From contig NC_020300.1 of NCBI RefSeq assembly GCF_000341355.1, positions 124,001 to 188,000 of the forward strand: DNA of 64,000 nt, read 5' to 3'. The translations under genes and the position numbers were made by a program. Positions 26,857-35,865 of this stretch are shown piece after piece. The notes beneath the pieces are model-generated. The model ran no database searches and was not told where the DNA came from. It worked only from the letters and a program-made list of their open reading frames with translations. The stretch comes from Bartonella australis AUST/NH1 (GTDB lineage: Bacteria > Pseudomonadota > Alphaproteobacteria > Rhizobiales > Rhizobiaceae). Every line of letters starts with the position of its first letter. Positions within the stretch are counted from its first letter, which is position 1.

Positions 26857-27423
26857 TCAGCCTTTAATTTTTTCATCGGGATAAATTCCCCATAATTGGG
26901 TTTGGGGAATCCAGCCGCGGACATTCTGAATATCCAATTCGCACCAGTGCCCGTCGCATCGGCGGATATTGCCAACGATGTTAGGCTCTACTTCCGCTAT
27001 AAGTGCGGACTCATTTGTGGGAGTACGGCGTAGCATAAGTCTTTTCATTTTATCTTTTTGCCAGGGAATAGTAATTGCGGTTCGTTTTCCTGACAAAAGT
27101 GATTGATAAACCCACCCTTCATCGCCCTCGGCATCACGAATTTTGCGCCATTGGTCATATTCTTGAGTGATTTCGACAGGCAAGCCTTTTTTTTGGTAGA
27201 TAAAGACGACAGAATAATCGCTTCCTGGTCCGACGCGGACATTAACGCGAGTAGGTTTAATTGAAGCAAACCGTGGAAGAGGCAGACCACTTGGTCCCAC
27301 ATTTTGATTGAGTATTTGGGCATGTTGCGCATGCAAAGAAGTGAGAGAACAAAACAAAAGCCCTGTTGCTATCGATATACACGACGAGAATAAGGAAAAT
27401 CGAAACCAAATAGAATTTTTCAT
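26857..27423 (-). CDS. SH3-domain exported protein
   Basis: A 188-residue protein with an N-terminal signal peptide (about residues 1-32, ending near LHAQHA) and two bacterial SH3 (SH3_3) units: the first near RVNVRVGPGSDYSVVFIYQKKGLPVEI with EGWVYQSLLSG, the second near LMLRRTPTNESALIAEVEP with VRGWIPQTQLWGIYP. Such domains bind cell-wall peptides, so a periplasmic wall-associated role is likely, but the substrate is unknown. It is convergent with irr, 38 bases apart. Confidence 0.85.
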   Translation of the reverse strand: MKNSIWFRFSLFSSCISIATGLLFCSLTSLHAQHAQILNQNVGPSGLPLPRFASIKPTRVNVRVGPGSDYSVVFIYQKKGLPVEITQEYDQWRKIRDAEGDEGWVYQSLLSGKRTAITIPWQKDKMKRLMLRRTPTNESALIAEVEPNIVGNIRRCDGHWCELDIQNVRGWIPQTQLWGIYPDEKIKG

Positions 27424-27934
27424 TTTTAACTATTTTTCCACTTTTTATATGCTTTCAATTTAAGATTTGAAAGGTAGTTTTTCGGCATCTCAGGCTGTAA
27501 CATATCTCTGTTAAGGAGGTCTAAACAATTTAGAATTCATTGTAAAATAATAACTTAAAAATGATGCAAAGCTTCAAAGACTTGGATATATTCATAAAAG
27601 GCGATTAACTACGGGTTTAATAGGGAATTTTGACTTCCTGAGAAGGTGGGGGGGTATGTGCGCCTTCAATCAACTTAATTAATGTGGTGCGTTATAACAC
27701 GGTGGCGCTGTGTCCAAGATCATCTAGCGAACGGATATATTGACCCGGGATTTTAGGGAAAGCTGGCGATATCTAATTTTTATAAATCAGCGCGGTAAGG
27801 GAGGACCATTTTTGCTCCTACAAAGAGAATTAGAAGCGAAAGTCCCGTTTCTTTATACGAGTAGGGCGGTCAGCACAGCGACAAACGCAATGCGGTCGGC
27901 GTCGCGTTCCGTGAATGGGTTGTGAACGCTGTTC
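27424..27934. other. Intergenic region, possible degraded sequence
   Basis: About 510 bases between the NlpC/P60 gene and the SH3 gene. Open stretches on the plus strand from about 27740 are short, lack a ribosome site and match nothing I recognise. A run of seven G residues lies near 27648. The composition in the second half is closer to coding sequence than the first, which would fit a decayed gene, but I cannot name it. Confidence 0.35.
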
Positions 27935-28816
27935 TCAATTATGAGAGTTTGCATCATGTTTCTGATCTGGACGGCGTTTAGCTACGGGATATTCGTGGTG
28001 TTTAGCAATGCGTGCGATTGCTTCTTCTAAAGGCTCAACTGAAACATCCATGGAACCTCCATTCGCGTGGATGATATTTTCGTGATCGATCATAATAGCG
28101 ACGTGGCCTTTCCAAAAGATCAAATCACCTCGTTGAAGGCTATCACTTTCTGTGAGTAGCCTCCCTATGGTTTTCTGTTGCACGCTCGTATCACGCAAAA
28201 CCATTTGGCCGGCCATCATCATTGAAAGTTGCACTAATCCTGAGCAATCAACACCAAAACCACTGACTCCGCCCCAAAGATAGGGTGTGTGAATAAATGT
28301 TTGTGCAACTGCGACATAATCTTCGAATACATCTCCGACGAGACTGAGATGATGAGAAATAATTGCACTCCCATTTTCAAGGATAGAATACATTGTGCCG
28401 CGTGTTTCAGCTTTATCAACAACACTCACTTTGCTGCCCATAGATAAGGCCCTTTCCATAGGACTGCGTAGGTCAGCTTGTGAATATTGAAAAGTACGTG
28501 GCACTGAAACGATGTGGGTTTGCTTTATGGTTGGCGCACAAAGGACCTTTGCATCAATATACCCCACATAGCCGTCTTTAAGCAATTGGACACGTGACAT
28601 AATTTCCCCTTCTTCTAAGATTAGAAGCTCTTCCCCCAAGAGGCATTCCGTTTGCCTTTCGCTAGTTGGGCTCTCATCCTTAAATAAACCAGCAACAGCG
28701 GTGGCGACGCGTTTTATCTCCCCTTGGGTAAAAGGGCGGGGTGTGGTTTCTTTTTTAGAGTTCTGATTTTTGAGGTCAGTTGTGCATGTATGTAACTGTG
28801 GGTTTTGGTTTTCCAT
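27935..28816 (-). CDS. NlpC/P60 family cell-wall peptidase
   Basis: A 293-residue protein with SH3-like regions in the first half (about residues 60-130) and a C-terminal NlpC/P60 domain. The catalytic Cys is in GVDCSGLVQLSM and the His in GHVAIMIDHENIIHANGG. Such enzymes cut the gamma-D-Glu-diaminopimelate bond of peptidoglycan stem peptides. No signal peptide is evident from this start, so it may act in wall recycling or be exported another way. The ATG at 28816 has AAAGGA seven bases upstream. In related genomes it follows the aminopeptidase gene, as here. Confidence 0.88.
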   Translation of the reverse strand: MENQNPQLHTCTTDLKNQNSKKETTPRPFTQGEIKRVATAVAGLFKDESPTSERQTECLLGEELLILEEGEIMSRVQLLKDGYVGYIDAKVLCAPTIKQTHIVSVPRTFQYSQADLRSPMERALSMGSKVSVVDKAETRGTMYSILENGSAIISHHLSLVGDVFEDYVAVAQTFIHTPYLWGGVSGFGVDCSGLVQLSMMMAGQMVLRDTSVQQKTIGRLLTESDSLQRGDLIFWKGHVAIMIDHENIIHANGGSMDVSVEPLEEAIARIAKHHEYPVAKRRPDQKHDANSHN

Positions 28817-28938
28817 TTTTTGTCCTTTATATTTTGCACTTAAAAAAGGCCAACAACAGCTACGCCACAACGTTCCATTTTTTCTTGAAAAACGTTACGC
28901 TGCGACTTCTTTTTGAAAGTGCCGACCTGAAAACCATT

Positions 28939-29083
28939 TCTGAACGTGCGTAATTTTGTATCTTTGTGTGCTATTTACGTTAGACCTGGTTTTTAAAGAT
29001 AATTTGCGCATTTTTACCTACGGGATGATCTGTTTTTACCTATCCGTAAAGATCAAAATGAGCAAAATATCTGTCTTTTTGAA
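28939..29083 (-). repeat. Degenerate copy of the 3' end of the neighbouring aminopeptidase gene
   Basis: The stretch resembles 29107-29273, the end of the M17 aminopeptidase gene and the 40 or so bases behind its stop. Shared pieces, in order, include CTTTGTGTG/CTTTGTGTA, CCTACGGGATG, a TCAAAATG(A/G)GCAAAATAT block and CTTTTT. A gap of about 18 bases in this copy removes part of the segment. It is non-coding and lies directly downstream of the intact gene, so it is the trace of a partial tandem duplication. Confidence 0.7.
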
Positions 29084-29145
29084 GGCAATCATGCACAAAA
29101 TTGCCCCTGAATGCATATAATTTAGGTCTTTGTGTATTATTTGTA

Positions 29146-30519
29146 TTAGACTTCATTTTTGAAAAAGTCGTAAAGGGCACGGAGAGTTTGTGCGTTTCCG
29201 CCTACGGGATGGCCGGGTTTTTCTTTTTCTACCCACCCATAGAGGTCAAAATGGGCAAAATATTTGGCTTTTTCGACGAAAGAGCTAAGAAACAAAGCAG
29301 CGGTTATAGAGCCGGCGGAATTGTCGCTTGCTGTGCTATTGAGATCTGCGATTGGCGATGATAATTTTTCTTTGTAGGGCTTCCAAAGTGGCATTTGCCA
29401 AAGGGGATCAGCAACCGAGTTAGCAGATTGAGAAATTTTTTGCGCCCATATCGAATCATCGCAATAAAATGCAGGAAGGTCCGGACCTAATGCTATGCGA
29501 GCAGCACCCGTTAAGGTGGCCATGCAAAGCATAAACTGCGGGCTTTGTTCATCACCGTAGGTCAGTGCATCAGCAAGAATAAGCCGACCTTCAGCGTCTG
29601 TATTGCCGACTTCCACATTGAACCCTTTACGACTTTTGAGGATATCACTTGGCCGGAATGCATTATCAGAAATTGCATTTTCAACAGCTGGGACCAAAAC
29701 TTGTAGACTGAAAGGTAGTTTGGCATCCATAATAAGTTTAGCTAGCCCCAAAACGTGCGCACCACCACCCATATCTTTTTTCATAGTCAGCATATTATTC
29801 GCTGATTTAATATCTAATCCCCCGGTATCGAAAGTTACACCTTTGCCAACCAATGTTATTTTAGGGTGCTCTTTTTGCCCCCATTGTAGCTCAATGAGGC
29901 GCGGTGCCGAGATACTCGCACGTCCTACAGCGTGGATCATCGGGAAATTTTGTTTCAAAAGTTCATCTCCGCGAATAGTTTTAATATGAGCGCTGTAGGT
30001 TTGTCCCAGTTGGCACGCCACTTTTTCGAGGGCATCAGGGTTCATATCATTAGCCGGAATATTAATGAGATCGCGGACAAAAAAGACAGTTTCATAAATC
30101 CGTCTAAGCTCACCTAGATCAATCTCTTCGTGAACGTGAATCGATAATGATTTAAAAACAGGATTTTGGCGATATTGATTAAATTGGTAGCTTCCTAATG
30201 CCAATCCCAAATAGGTGTTTATTTCATTTACAGCTGCTCCTTCGAAATGCCAATGGCCAGCTGGAAGGTTTTTGGCGAGGAGGCCGGTAATAAAAGGCTC
30301 TTCACCACTACCCAGCCCGAATAACACTTTTTTTAATTGTCCCGTTTCTTGAGGAACAAATAATATCTGCCCTGCTTTACCGGTAAAGTCATGGACTTTC
30401 ATCCAAGCGGTGGTTGACGCATCAAGTGATAAATCAGCAATATCTTTTGAATAAACTAAAAGGATAGGAAAGCTGTTATCGGCACGTGTTGAGGTAAAGT
30501 TAATCTGCTGTTCGGGCAT
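29146..30519 (-). CDS. Leucyl aminopeptidase family protein (peptidase M17)
   Basis: A 457-residue M17 metallopeptidase. The catalytic C-terminal half has GKGVTFDTGGLDIKSANNML, MKKDMGGGAHVLGLA and the family signature NTDAEGRLILADALTYG, which supply the two-zinc ligands and the active-site Lys and Arg. It removes N-terminal residues from peptides in the cytosol. The N-terminal domain is the shorter, divergent type seen in the second aminopeptidase of Hyphomicrobiales. A decayed copy of its 3' end lies directly downstream, and the NlpC/P60 gene follows. Confidence 0.93.
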   Translation of the reverse strand: MPEQQINFTSTRADNSFPILLVYSKDIADLSLDASTTAWMKVHDFTGKAGQILFVPQETGQLKKVLFGLGSGEEPFITGLLAKNLPAGHWHFEGAAVNEINTYLGLALGSYQFNQYRQNPVFKSLSIHVHEEIDLGELRRIYETVFFVRDLINIPANDMNPDALEKVACQLGQTYSAHIKTIRGDELLKQNFPMIHAVGRASISAPRLIELQWGQKEHPKITLVGKGVTFDTGGLDIKSANNMLTMKKDMGGGAHVLGLAKLIMDAKLPFSLQVLVPAVENAISDNAFRPSDILKSRKGFNVEVGNTDAEGRLILADALTYGDEQSPQFMLCMATLTGAARIALGPDLPAFYCDDSIWAQKISQSANSVADPLWQMPLWKPYKEKLSSPIADLNSTASDNSAGSITAALFLSSFVEKAKYFAHFDLYGWVEKEKPGHPVGGNAQTLRALYDFFKNEV

Positions 30520-30532
30520 GCCTATTAGGTCC

Positions 30533-31516
30533 TTATAATTTTCGGAGAGCTACATATTCTACAAAATGGTTTCTTCCCTTCCGTAAAATAAGATTAGCCC
30601 TCGGTCGTGTTGGTAGTATATTTTCCTGTAAATTTTTTAGATTAATTGTGCACCAGAGATCTTCGGCAATTTTTAAAGCTTCTTCTTCACTCAACAGTGC
30701 GTAACGATGAAAATAGGATTCAGGATTTTGAAATGCTGTTTTACGTAAACGTTTGAAACGTTCTATATACCAATGCCGGATCATTTTTATTTCTGCATCT
30801 ACGTAGATCGAAAAATCAAAAAAATCTGAAATAAACGGCACGATTTTTTTATCGTTAGGGAAGTTACCAACCTGAAGTACATTGACACCTTCAACGATTA
30901 AAATATCGGGCCGGTCAATGATAATATTCTGATTTTCCAAGACATCATAGGTCATATGCGAATAAAGTGGCGCACGGACATTGCCGATACCAGCTTTTAT
31001 GGAAGAAAGAAATCGCAGCAATTTTTTAATATCGTAGGAGTCAGGAAAACCTTTGCGATTCATGCGTTTTTTTTTCTGCAACACAGCATTAGGATAGAGA
31101 AAACCATCAGTTGTGATCAGATCAACTTTAAGATTGGATGCCCAACGTTTCAGAAGTTCTTGAAGAATGCGCGCAGTGGTTGATTTTCCTACAGCAACAG
31201 ATCCTGAAATTCCAATGATGAAAGGAGTTTTTTTTGTTCTTTTTTGATGCAAAAATTGCCGGCGTTTTTGAAAAAGCTCCTGTACTGCTTCAATGTGGCA
31301 CGATAAGAGACGCGATAAAGAGAGATAAATGCGCTGCACCTCTTCAAGATTAATTGGATCACCAATTGATCTTAGACGTTTAACTTCATCAAAGGTTAAA
31401 GTAAGCGGTGTATCCGCACGAAACTCGGACCATTCTTCAGCAGTAAAGATGCTATAAGGAGAATATTGTCCGGAGGCGTAATCGGCCAAATCATATTTGT
31501 GTTTGATTTTTAGCAT
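30533..31516 (-). CDS. coaA: Type I pantothenate kinase
   Basis: A 327-residue kinase with the P-loop [12 protein letters not shown] at 102-113 and conserved blocks [30 protein letters not shown] and [12 protein letters not shown], all typical of bacterial type I PanK. It phosphorylates pantothenate, the committed step of coenzyme A synthesis. Length and motifs are normal. It ends 13 bases before the start of the aminopeptidase gene on the same strand, so the two may be co-transcribed. Confidence 0.95.
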   Translation of the reverse strand: MLKIKHKYDLADYASGQYSPYSIFTAEEWSEFRADTPLTLTFDEVKRLRSIGDPINLEEVQRIYLSLSRLLSCHIEAVQELFQKRRQFLHQKRTKKTPFIIGISGSVAVGKSTTARILQELLKRWASNLKVDLITTDGFLYPNAVLQKKKRMNRKGFPDSYDIKKLLRFLSSIKAGIGNVRAPLYSHMTYDVLENQNIIIDRPDILIVEGVNVLQVGNFPNDKKIVPFISDFFDFSIYVDAEIKMIRHWYIERFKRLRKTAFQNPESYFHRYALLSEEEALKIAEDLWCTINLKNLQENILPTRPRANLILRKGRNHFVEYVALRKL

Positions 31517-31665
31517 AATAATATCGATTATTTGTACCGACTTTACTTCAAAAGAATTTTGTCGGAGGCGGTAGCAATGACGGCAGATGAAAAAGATTGC
31601 TGTTTTATTATTAAAAAAGTTTTGTTTCGCATATTCTTTTCTTTAAGATAATCATTGACGCTCTT

Positions 31666-32655
31666 TCAACTTATAGTCCAGTCATTCCAATGTGTATTGA
31701 TTTGCGCTCGTGACAGGCCTTGTGCCAAAAAAGTCCACAAAAGTAAACGTGATTTTGCTGCTGATAAATATCCAGACATTAAAGCACCAGCAGCAATTAG
31801 ATCGATTTCTGAGCCTTTATAGCCGTAAGTTGTACGAGCTGTTGGACCATTATAAGAGCGGCTGGCAATAATGATTGGTATTTTGGATGCATATTGTCGC
31901 ACAATATCTGCTGCTTTAAAACTGCAATGGCCCGCGCCAAATCCAGCAATGACGATGCCTGAATAATATCCACTTTCGAGGCAAAATTTTATCAAATTTG
32001 TATCAGATGACAGAGAGGAATACAGTAACGCTACGTGGTGATCGTCATTTTTGGGTAGCGAAAAAGTTGTAGGACAGAAATTTCGGTTATTGAAATAGAT
32101 AGGTTTTCCTTCCAAAATCGTCCCCAAAGTGCCGGCCAGGCCAGATTGGAATGTTTCGACATTGAAGGTGTGGCTTTTTTGCACCCAGTAAGGTGAATGG
32201 ATGGTGTCATTTATCACAACTAAGACGCCTCTGTTGCGGCTCTGCTGATAAGCTGCGACACGGGTCGCTGCCAAAAGATTGGCTGGTCCGTCAGCGCCAG
32301 CTTCGGACGGGGTGCGCATGGCGCCGGTCACGACGAGTGGTTCAGCTTTATCCCAGTAAAGGGAAAGAAAAAAAGCTGTTTCTTCCAGCGTGTCAGTCCC
32401 TTGCGTTATGACAATACCGCTTGCGCCTGCCTCGATTTGCGCTGCTGCCCATTCTATCGTTTCAAAAAGAATTTCAAAAGATAAAGATGCGCTTGGCAAT
32501 TGTGTTAACGTTTGAGCCTGAATATCAGCAATATTTTTTAAACCAGGAACATTTTTTACGAGCATTTCAGCGGTTAAAATAGGCTGCATTTGGCCATCAC
32601 TATCGGCAGCTGTCGCAATCGTTCCTCCTAATGTTCCTATTGCCACCCTTTTCAT
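31666..32655 (-). CDS. Asparaginase family protein
   Basis: A 329-residue asparaginase-fold enzyme. Both catalytic signatures are present: TLGGTIAT near residues 8-14 (nucleophile Thr12) and VITQGTDTLEET at about 82-92 (Thr and Asp). No signal peptide is seen, which suggests a cytosolic L-asparaginase making aspartate and ammonia. AAAGGA lies in front of the ATG at 32655. It is divergent from hslV. Substrate preference (Asn versus Gln) cannot be read from the sequence. Confidence 0.9.
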   Translation of the reverse strand: MKRVAIGTLGGTIATAADSDGQMQPILTAEMLVKNVPGLKNIADIQAQTLTQLPSASLSFEILFETIEWAAAQIEAGASGIVITQGTDTLEETAFFLSLYWDKAEPLVVTGAMRTPSEAGADGPANLLAATRVAAYQQSRNRGVLVVINDTIHSPYWVQKSHTFNVETFQSGLAGTLGTILEGKPIYFNNRNFCPTTFSLPKNDDHHVALLYSSLSSDTNLIKFCLESGYYSGIVIAGFGAGHCSFKAADIVRQYASKIPIIIASRSYNGPTARTTYGYKGSEIDLIAAGALMSGYLSAAKSRLLLWTFLAQGLSRAQINTHWNDWTIS

Positions 32656-32741
32656 CGTTTTTCCTTTGAATTGTAAATAGTTTGCGAAGGTTATGTAGCA
32701 ATAATTTCAGAGGACAACAATAATATCATTTTTTTCATTCC

Positions 32742-32787
32742 AAAAAATTGAGTTGCACTCAGTTAAAAAATTGAATTGTGTTCAGCC
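32742..32787. repeat. Two adjacent 23-base direct repeats upstream of hslV
   Basis: AAAAAATTGAGTTGCACTCA at 32742 and AAAAAATTGAATTGTGTTCA at 32765 start two abutting 23-base units that match at most positions. They lie in the divergent region between the asparaginase gene and hslVU and could be tandem operator sites or a slippage duplication. Confidence 0.45.
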
Positions 32788-32878
32788 GTTGTGTTTTGCA
32801 GTGTATATTCTTAAATAGAAAGGTTGACGGTTGGTATTTTATGTTTGACAAAGGGAAGCGATAATTAAGGAGTTTTTT

Positions 32879-33460
32879 ATGACAGAGCATAAGCCCGATA
32901 GAATGTACGGTACTACTATTATTACTGTACGAAAGGGTGATAAAGTGGTTATAGCCGGCGATGGGCAGGTTTCACTTGGACAAACGATTATGAAAGGTAA
33001 TGCACGTAAAGTACGCCGTCTCGGAAAAGGTGGTGCAGTCATTGCTGGTTTTGCTGGTGCTACAGCGGATGCTTTTACATTGTTGGAAAGACTAGAAAGG
33101 AAGCTTGAGCAATATCCTGATCAGTTAATGCGTGCATGTGTAGAGCTTGCAAAAGATTGGCGAACTGATCGATATTTACGTCGTCTTGAGGCGATGATGC
33201 TTGTGGCTGATAAAAAGGTGACTTTGGCTTTAACCGGTCTTGGCGATGTATTAGAGCCGGAAGATGGGGTTATGGCAATTGGTTCTGGGGGCAATTTTGC
33301 TCTGTCGGCTGCACGTGCACTCATTGATACAGATTTGGATGCGGAAACTATCGCATATAAGGCTATGAGCATTGCAGCTAAAATTTGTGTTTACACCAAT
33401 GACAATTTTACGATTGAGACATTGGACGCTGAGTTATCTTCTTTAGAGAAAGCTATTTAA
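32879..33460 (+). CDS. hslV: ATP-dependent protease subunit HslV
   Basis: A 193-residue proteasome-beta-like peptidase. Cleavage after YG at residue 11 would expose Thr12 ([23 protein letters not shown]) as the nucleophile, and the [15 protein letters not shown] block is typical. HslV forms the proteolytic double ring of the HslUV complex in the cytosol, degrading misfolded and regulatory proteins. AAGGAG lies just in front of the ATG. hslU starts at the next base after the stop, so they are one transcript. Confidence 0.97.
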   Translation: MTEHKPDRMYGTTIITVRKGDKVVIAGDGQVSLGQTIMKGNARKVRRLGKGGAVIAGFAGATADAFTLLERLERKLEQYPDQLMRACVELAKDWRTDRYLRRLEAMMLVADKKVTLALTGLGDVLEPEDGVMAIGSGGNFALSAARALIDTDLDAETIAYKAMSIAAKICVYTNDNFTIETLDAELSSLEKAI

Positions 33461-34771
33461 ATGTGTGTTGTATTTTCCCCTCGCGAAACCGTTTCTGAAC
33501 TTGATCGTTTTATTATTGGCCAGAAAGATGCTAAACGTTCTGTCGCTATTGCACTGCGCAATCGGTGGCGTCGGCAGCAGCTTGAAGGGCAGATGCGTGA
33601 AGAAGTTATGCCTAAAAATATTTTGATGATAGGGCCGACTGGTGTTGGGAAAACGGAAATAGCACGCCGATTAGCAAAACTCGCCGGAGCGCCTTTCGTT
33701 AAGGTAGAAGCAACTAAATTTACCGAAGTTGGCTATGTCGGTCGTGATGTTGAACAAATTATTCGTGATCTCGTTGAAATAGCGATTTCTCTTGTTCGTG
33801 AAAAAAAACGGGATGAGGTGAAAGCGAAAGCTCATATTAACGCCGAAGAGCGGGTTTTAGAAGCTCTTGTCGGTAAGACGGCAAGCCCCGCTACCCGTGA
33901 TAGTTTTCGTAAGAGATTACGCGAAGGCGAATTGGATGACAAAGAGGTCGAGATTGAAGTGGCCGATCATAGCAATAATAATGCTCCAACTTTTGATATC
34001 CCTGGTATGCCTGGTGCACAAATGGGTATTATGAATTTATCGGATATTTTTGGCAAAATGGGTACGCGTACGAAGATACGTAAAACGACAGTAAAAGACG
34101 CCTTTAAACCATTAATTGATGATGAATCCGAAAAACTTCTTGATCAGGATAAAATTATTCAAGAGGCGCTTCGTGTTGCGGAAAATGACGGAATTGTCTT
34201 CATTGATGAGATTGATAAAATTGCGACGCGAGATGGTGGAGTAGGTGCCGCTGTTTCACGCGAAGGAGTTCAACGAGACCTGTTACCTTTGGTTGAAGGA
34301 ACGACAGTTTCTACTAAATACGGGCAAATTAAGACAGATCATATCCTTTTTATCGCCTCTGGCGCATTTCATGTAGCTAAACCATCTGATTTATTACCAG
34401 AGCTTCAAGGTCGTTTACCTATTCGTGTAGAATTGAATGCTTTAACGCGGGAAGATTTACGGCGTATCCTTACTGAACCCGAAGCTAGTCTGATTAAACA
34501 GTATATCGCTTTAATGGCAACAGAAGAAGTTCATTTAGAAATTACTGATGATGCAATTGATGCTTTGGCAGATATTGCTGTTGATTTAAATGCGAGAATT
34601 GAAAATATTGGGGCACGTCGTTTACAAACAGTTATGGAACGCGTCTTAGACGATATCTCTTTTACGGCACCTGATAAAGCAGGGACTTCGTTTAAGGTTG
34701 ACGCCGCTTATGTCAGGCAATCTATAGGTGACCTTGCTTCTGACATAGACCTTTCACGTTTCATTCTTTAG
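33461..34771 (+). CDS. hslU: ATP-dependent protease ATPase subunit HslU
   Basis: A 436-residue AAA+ unfoldase with Walker A GPTGVGKT at 58-65, the [16 protein letters not shown] pore loop, Walker [13 protein letters not shown] and the sensor region [16 protein letters not shown]. The C-terminus ends SRFIL, the usual tail that docks into HslV. It unfolds substrates and feeds them to HslV. The start is the ATG directly behind the hslV stop. It is convergent with the RsmC-like gene, 11 bases apart, with no terminator visible between. Confidence 0.97.
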   Translation: MCVVFSPRETVSELDRFIIGQKDAKRSVAIALRNRWRRQQLEGQMREEVMPKNILMIGPTGVGKTEIARRLAKLAGAPFVKVEATKFTEVGYVGRDVEQIIRDLVEIAISLVREKKRDEVKAKAHINAEERVLEALVGKTASPATRDSFRKRLREGELDDKEVEIEVADHSNNNAPTFDIPGMPGAQMGIMNLSDIFGKMGTRTKIRKTTVKDAFKPLIDDESEKLLDQDKIIQEALRVAENDGIVFIDEIDKIATRDGGVGAAVSREGVQRDLLPLVEGTTVSTKYGQIKTDHILFIASGAFHVAKPSDLLPELQGRLPIRVELNALTREDLRRILTEPEASLIKQYIALMATEEVHLEITDDAIDALADIAVDLNARIENIGARRLQTVMERVLDDISFTAPDKAGTSFKVDAAYVRQSIGDLASDIDLSRFIL

Positions 34772-34782
34772 GAGATTATTAT

Positions 34783-35790
34783 TTATCTAATTTGCTGGCG
34801 TGCTTCAATGACTTTAAAACCATGAGCTTCTTCGTGTATAAAAACTGTACGGAAGAGTTTTTTTAACAATATTTCGTAAGGAAGGTGGCGGTTAGCAACG
34901 AGAAGCAGACTGCCGTGGGGTTTCAGATATTTTGCGGCGTTGCTGATAAAATGCTTTCCCAGTGATACATCTGCAGCTTGTTGGGTGTGAAATGGTGGAT
35001 TTGAAATAATTGTGTCATAAAGATCCGTAATAGGTTCATTAATGAGATCATGCCAATAAAAACCGATCGAAAGAGAGGTTTTTATATGTTTCAAATGTCG
35101 TTTGGCTGCTTCTAAAGAATTATAGTCGGCTTCATAAAGATCTATTGCGGTTAAGTTTCTGCTTTTTTCAAGCGCAGCATAAGAAAGGAAGCCCCAACCG
35201 GCACCGAAATCAGCAGTTTTTCCGAAAATAATTTCAGGTATATGGGCAGCAAGCATGGCCGATCCTGGGTCAATGCGACCATGAGAAAACATACCGGAAG
35301 TGGTCTGAAACTGACTCCCAAAATTAAGTGGCAGTGAGCGAAAGCGCGAAATATTTTGTTCATTTATCCGTTGTGGCACTTGAAGCCAAAATATAAGGCG
35401 GTGGTTTTTAGACATTTTATCGGTGACAGGAATAATCGTTTGAATCCATTTCATCATTGAAGCTGCACCGACAGTTTTATCCCCACCGACGACAATCCAC
35501 CCGCCGGGCTTAACGCGTTCTAACAGGTCAAGAAAAGCATTTTGGTTGAGACCACGGTATTTGCCAAGTTGTAAAAGCGCGCCGTCATAGCTGAAATTTT
35601 TTCTTACTTGGGGGTAACAGCGGAATTTGGCGTTAATAAATTTTAAAAAGTCTTGTCGCCAAGGGGTTATAAAATCGAAATTTTGTACCCATCGTTCGTC
35701 AGGGATTTTGGTTAAACCAAAACTTAACCAACATTCACCTTGGTTTGGCTGAGGGAGATCATAGTTTTCGAACAGCAAAAACAGGGACAT
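34783..35790 (-). CDS. RsmC-like class I methyltransferase
   Basis: A 335-residue protein with a degenerate N-terminal methyltransferase-like domain and a C-terminal catalytic SAM domain: TADFGAGWGFLSYAAL is motif I and ISNPPFH (about 263-269) is the NPPF motif of enzymes that methylate exocyclic amino groups. This two-domain layout is that of RsmC, which makes m2G1207 in 16S rRNA; other members (RlmG) act on 23S rRNA, so the exact target is inferred only. It stands alone between hslU and pnp. Confidence 0.8.
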   Translation of the reverse strand: MSLFLLFENYDLPQPNQGECWLSFGLTKIPDERWVQNFDFITPWRQDFLKFINAKFRCYPQVRKNFSYDGALLQLGKYRGLNQNAFLDLLERVKPGGWIVVGGDKTVGAASMMKWIQTIIPVTDKMSKNHRLIFWLQVPQRINEQNISRFRSLPLNFGSQFQTTSGMFSHGRIDPGSAMLAAHIPEIIFGKTADFGAGWGFLSYAALEKSRNLTAIDLYEADYNSLEAAKRHLKHIKTSLSIGFYWHDLINEPITDLYDTIISNPPFHTQQAADVSLGKHFISNAAKYLKPHGSLLLVANRHLPYEILLKKLFRTVFIHEEAHGFKVIEARQQIR

Positions 35791-35865
35791 TTGGTTCTCT
35801 TAAAGAAAAATGCCATACTCACGTTTCCACGTTTATACGGCATTTTGTCCTGCGTAAAAAAAGGA

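Noticed and set aside
32656-32878. Heat-shock sigma promoter for hslVU
   Set aside because: No adequate CTTG...CCTAT-like pair at proper spacing could be picked by eye.
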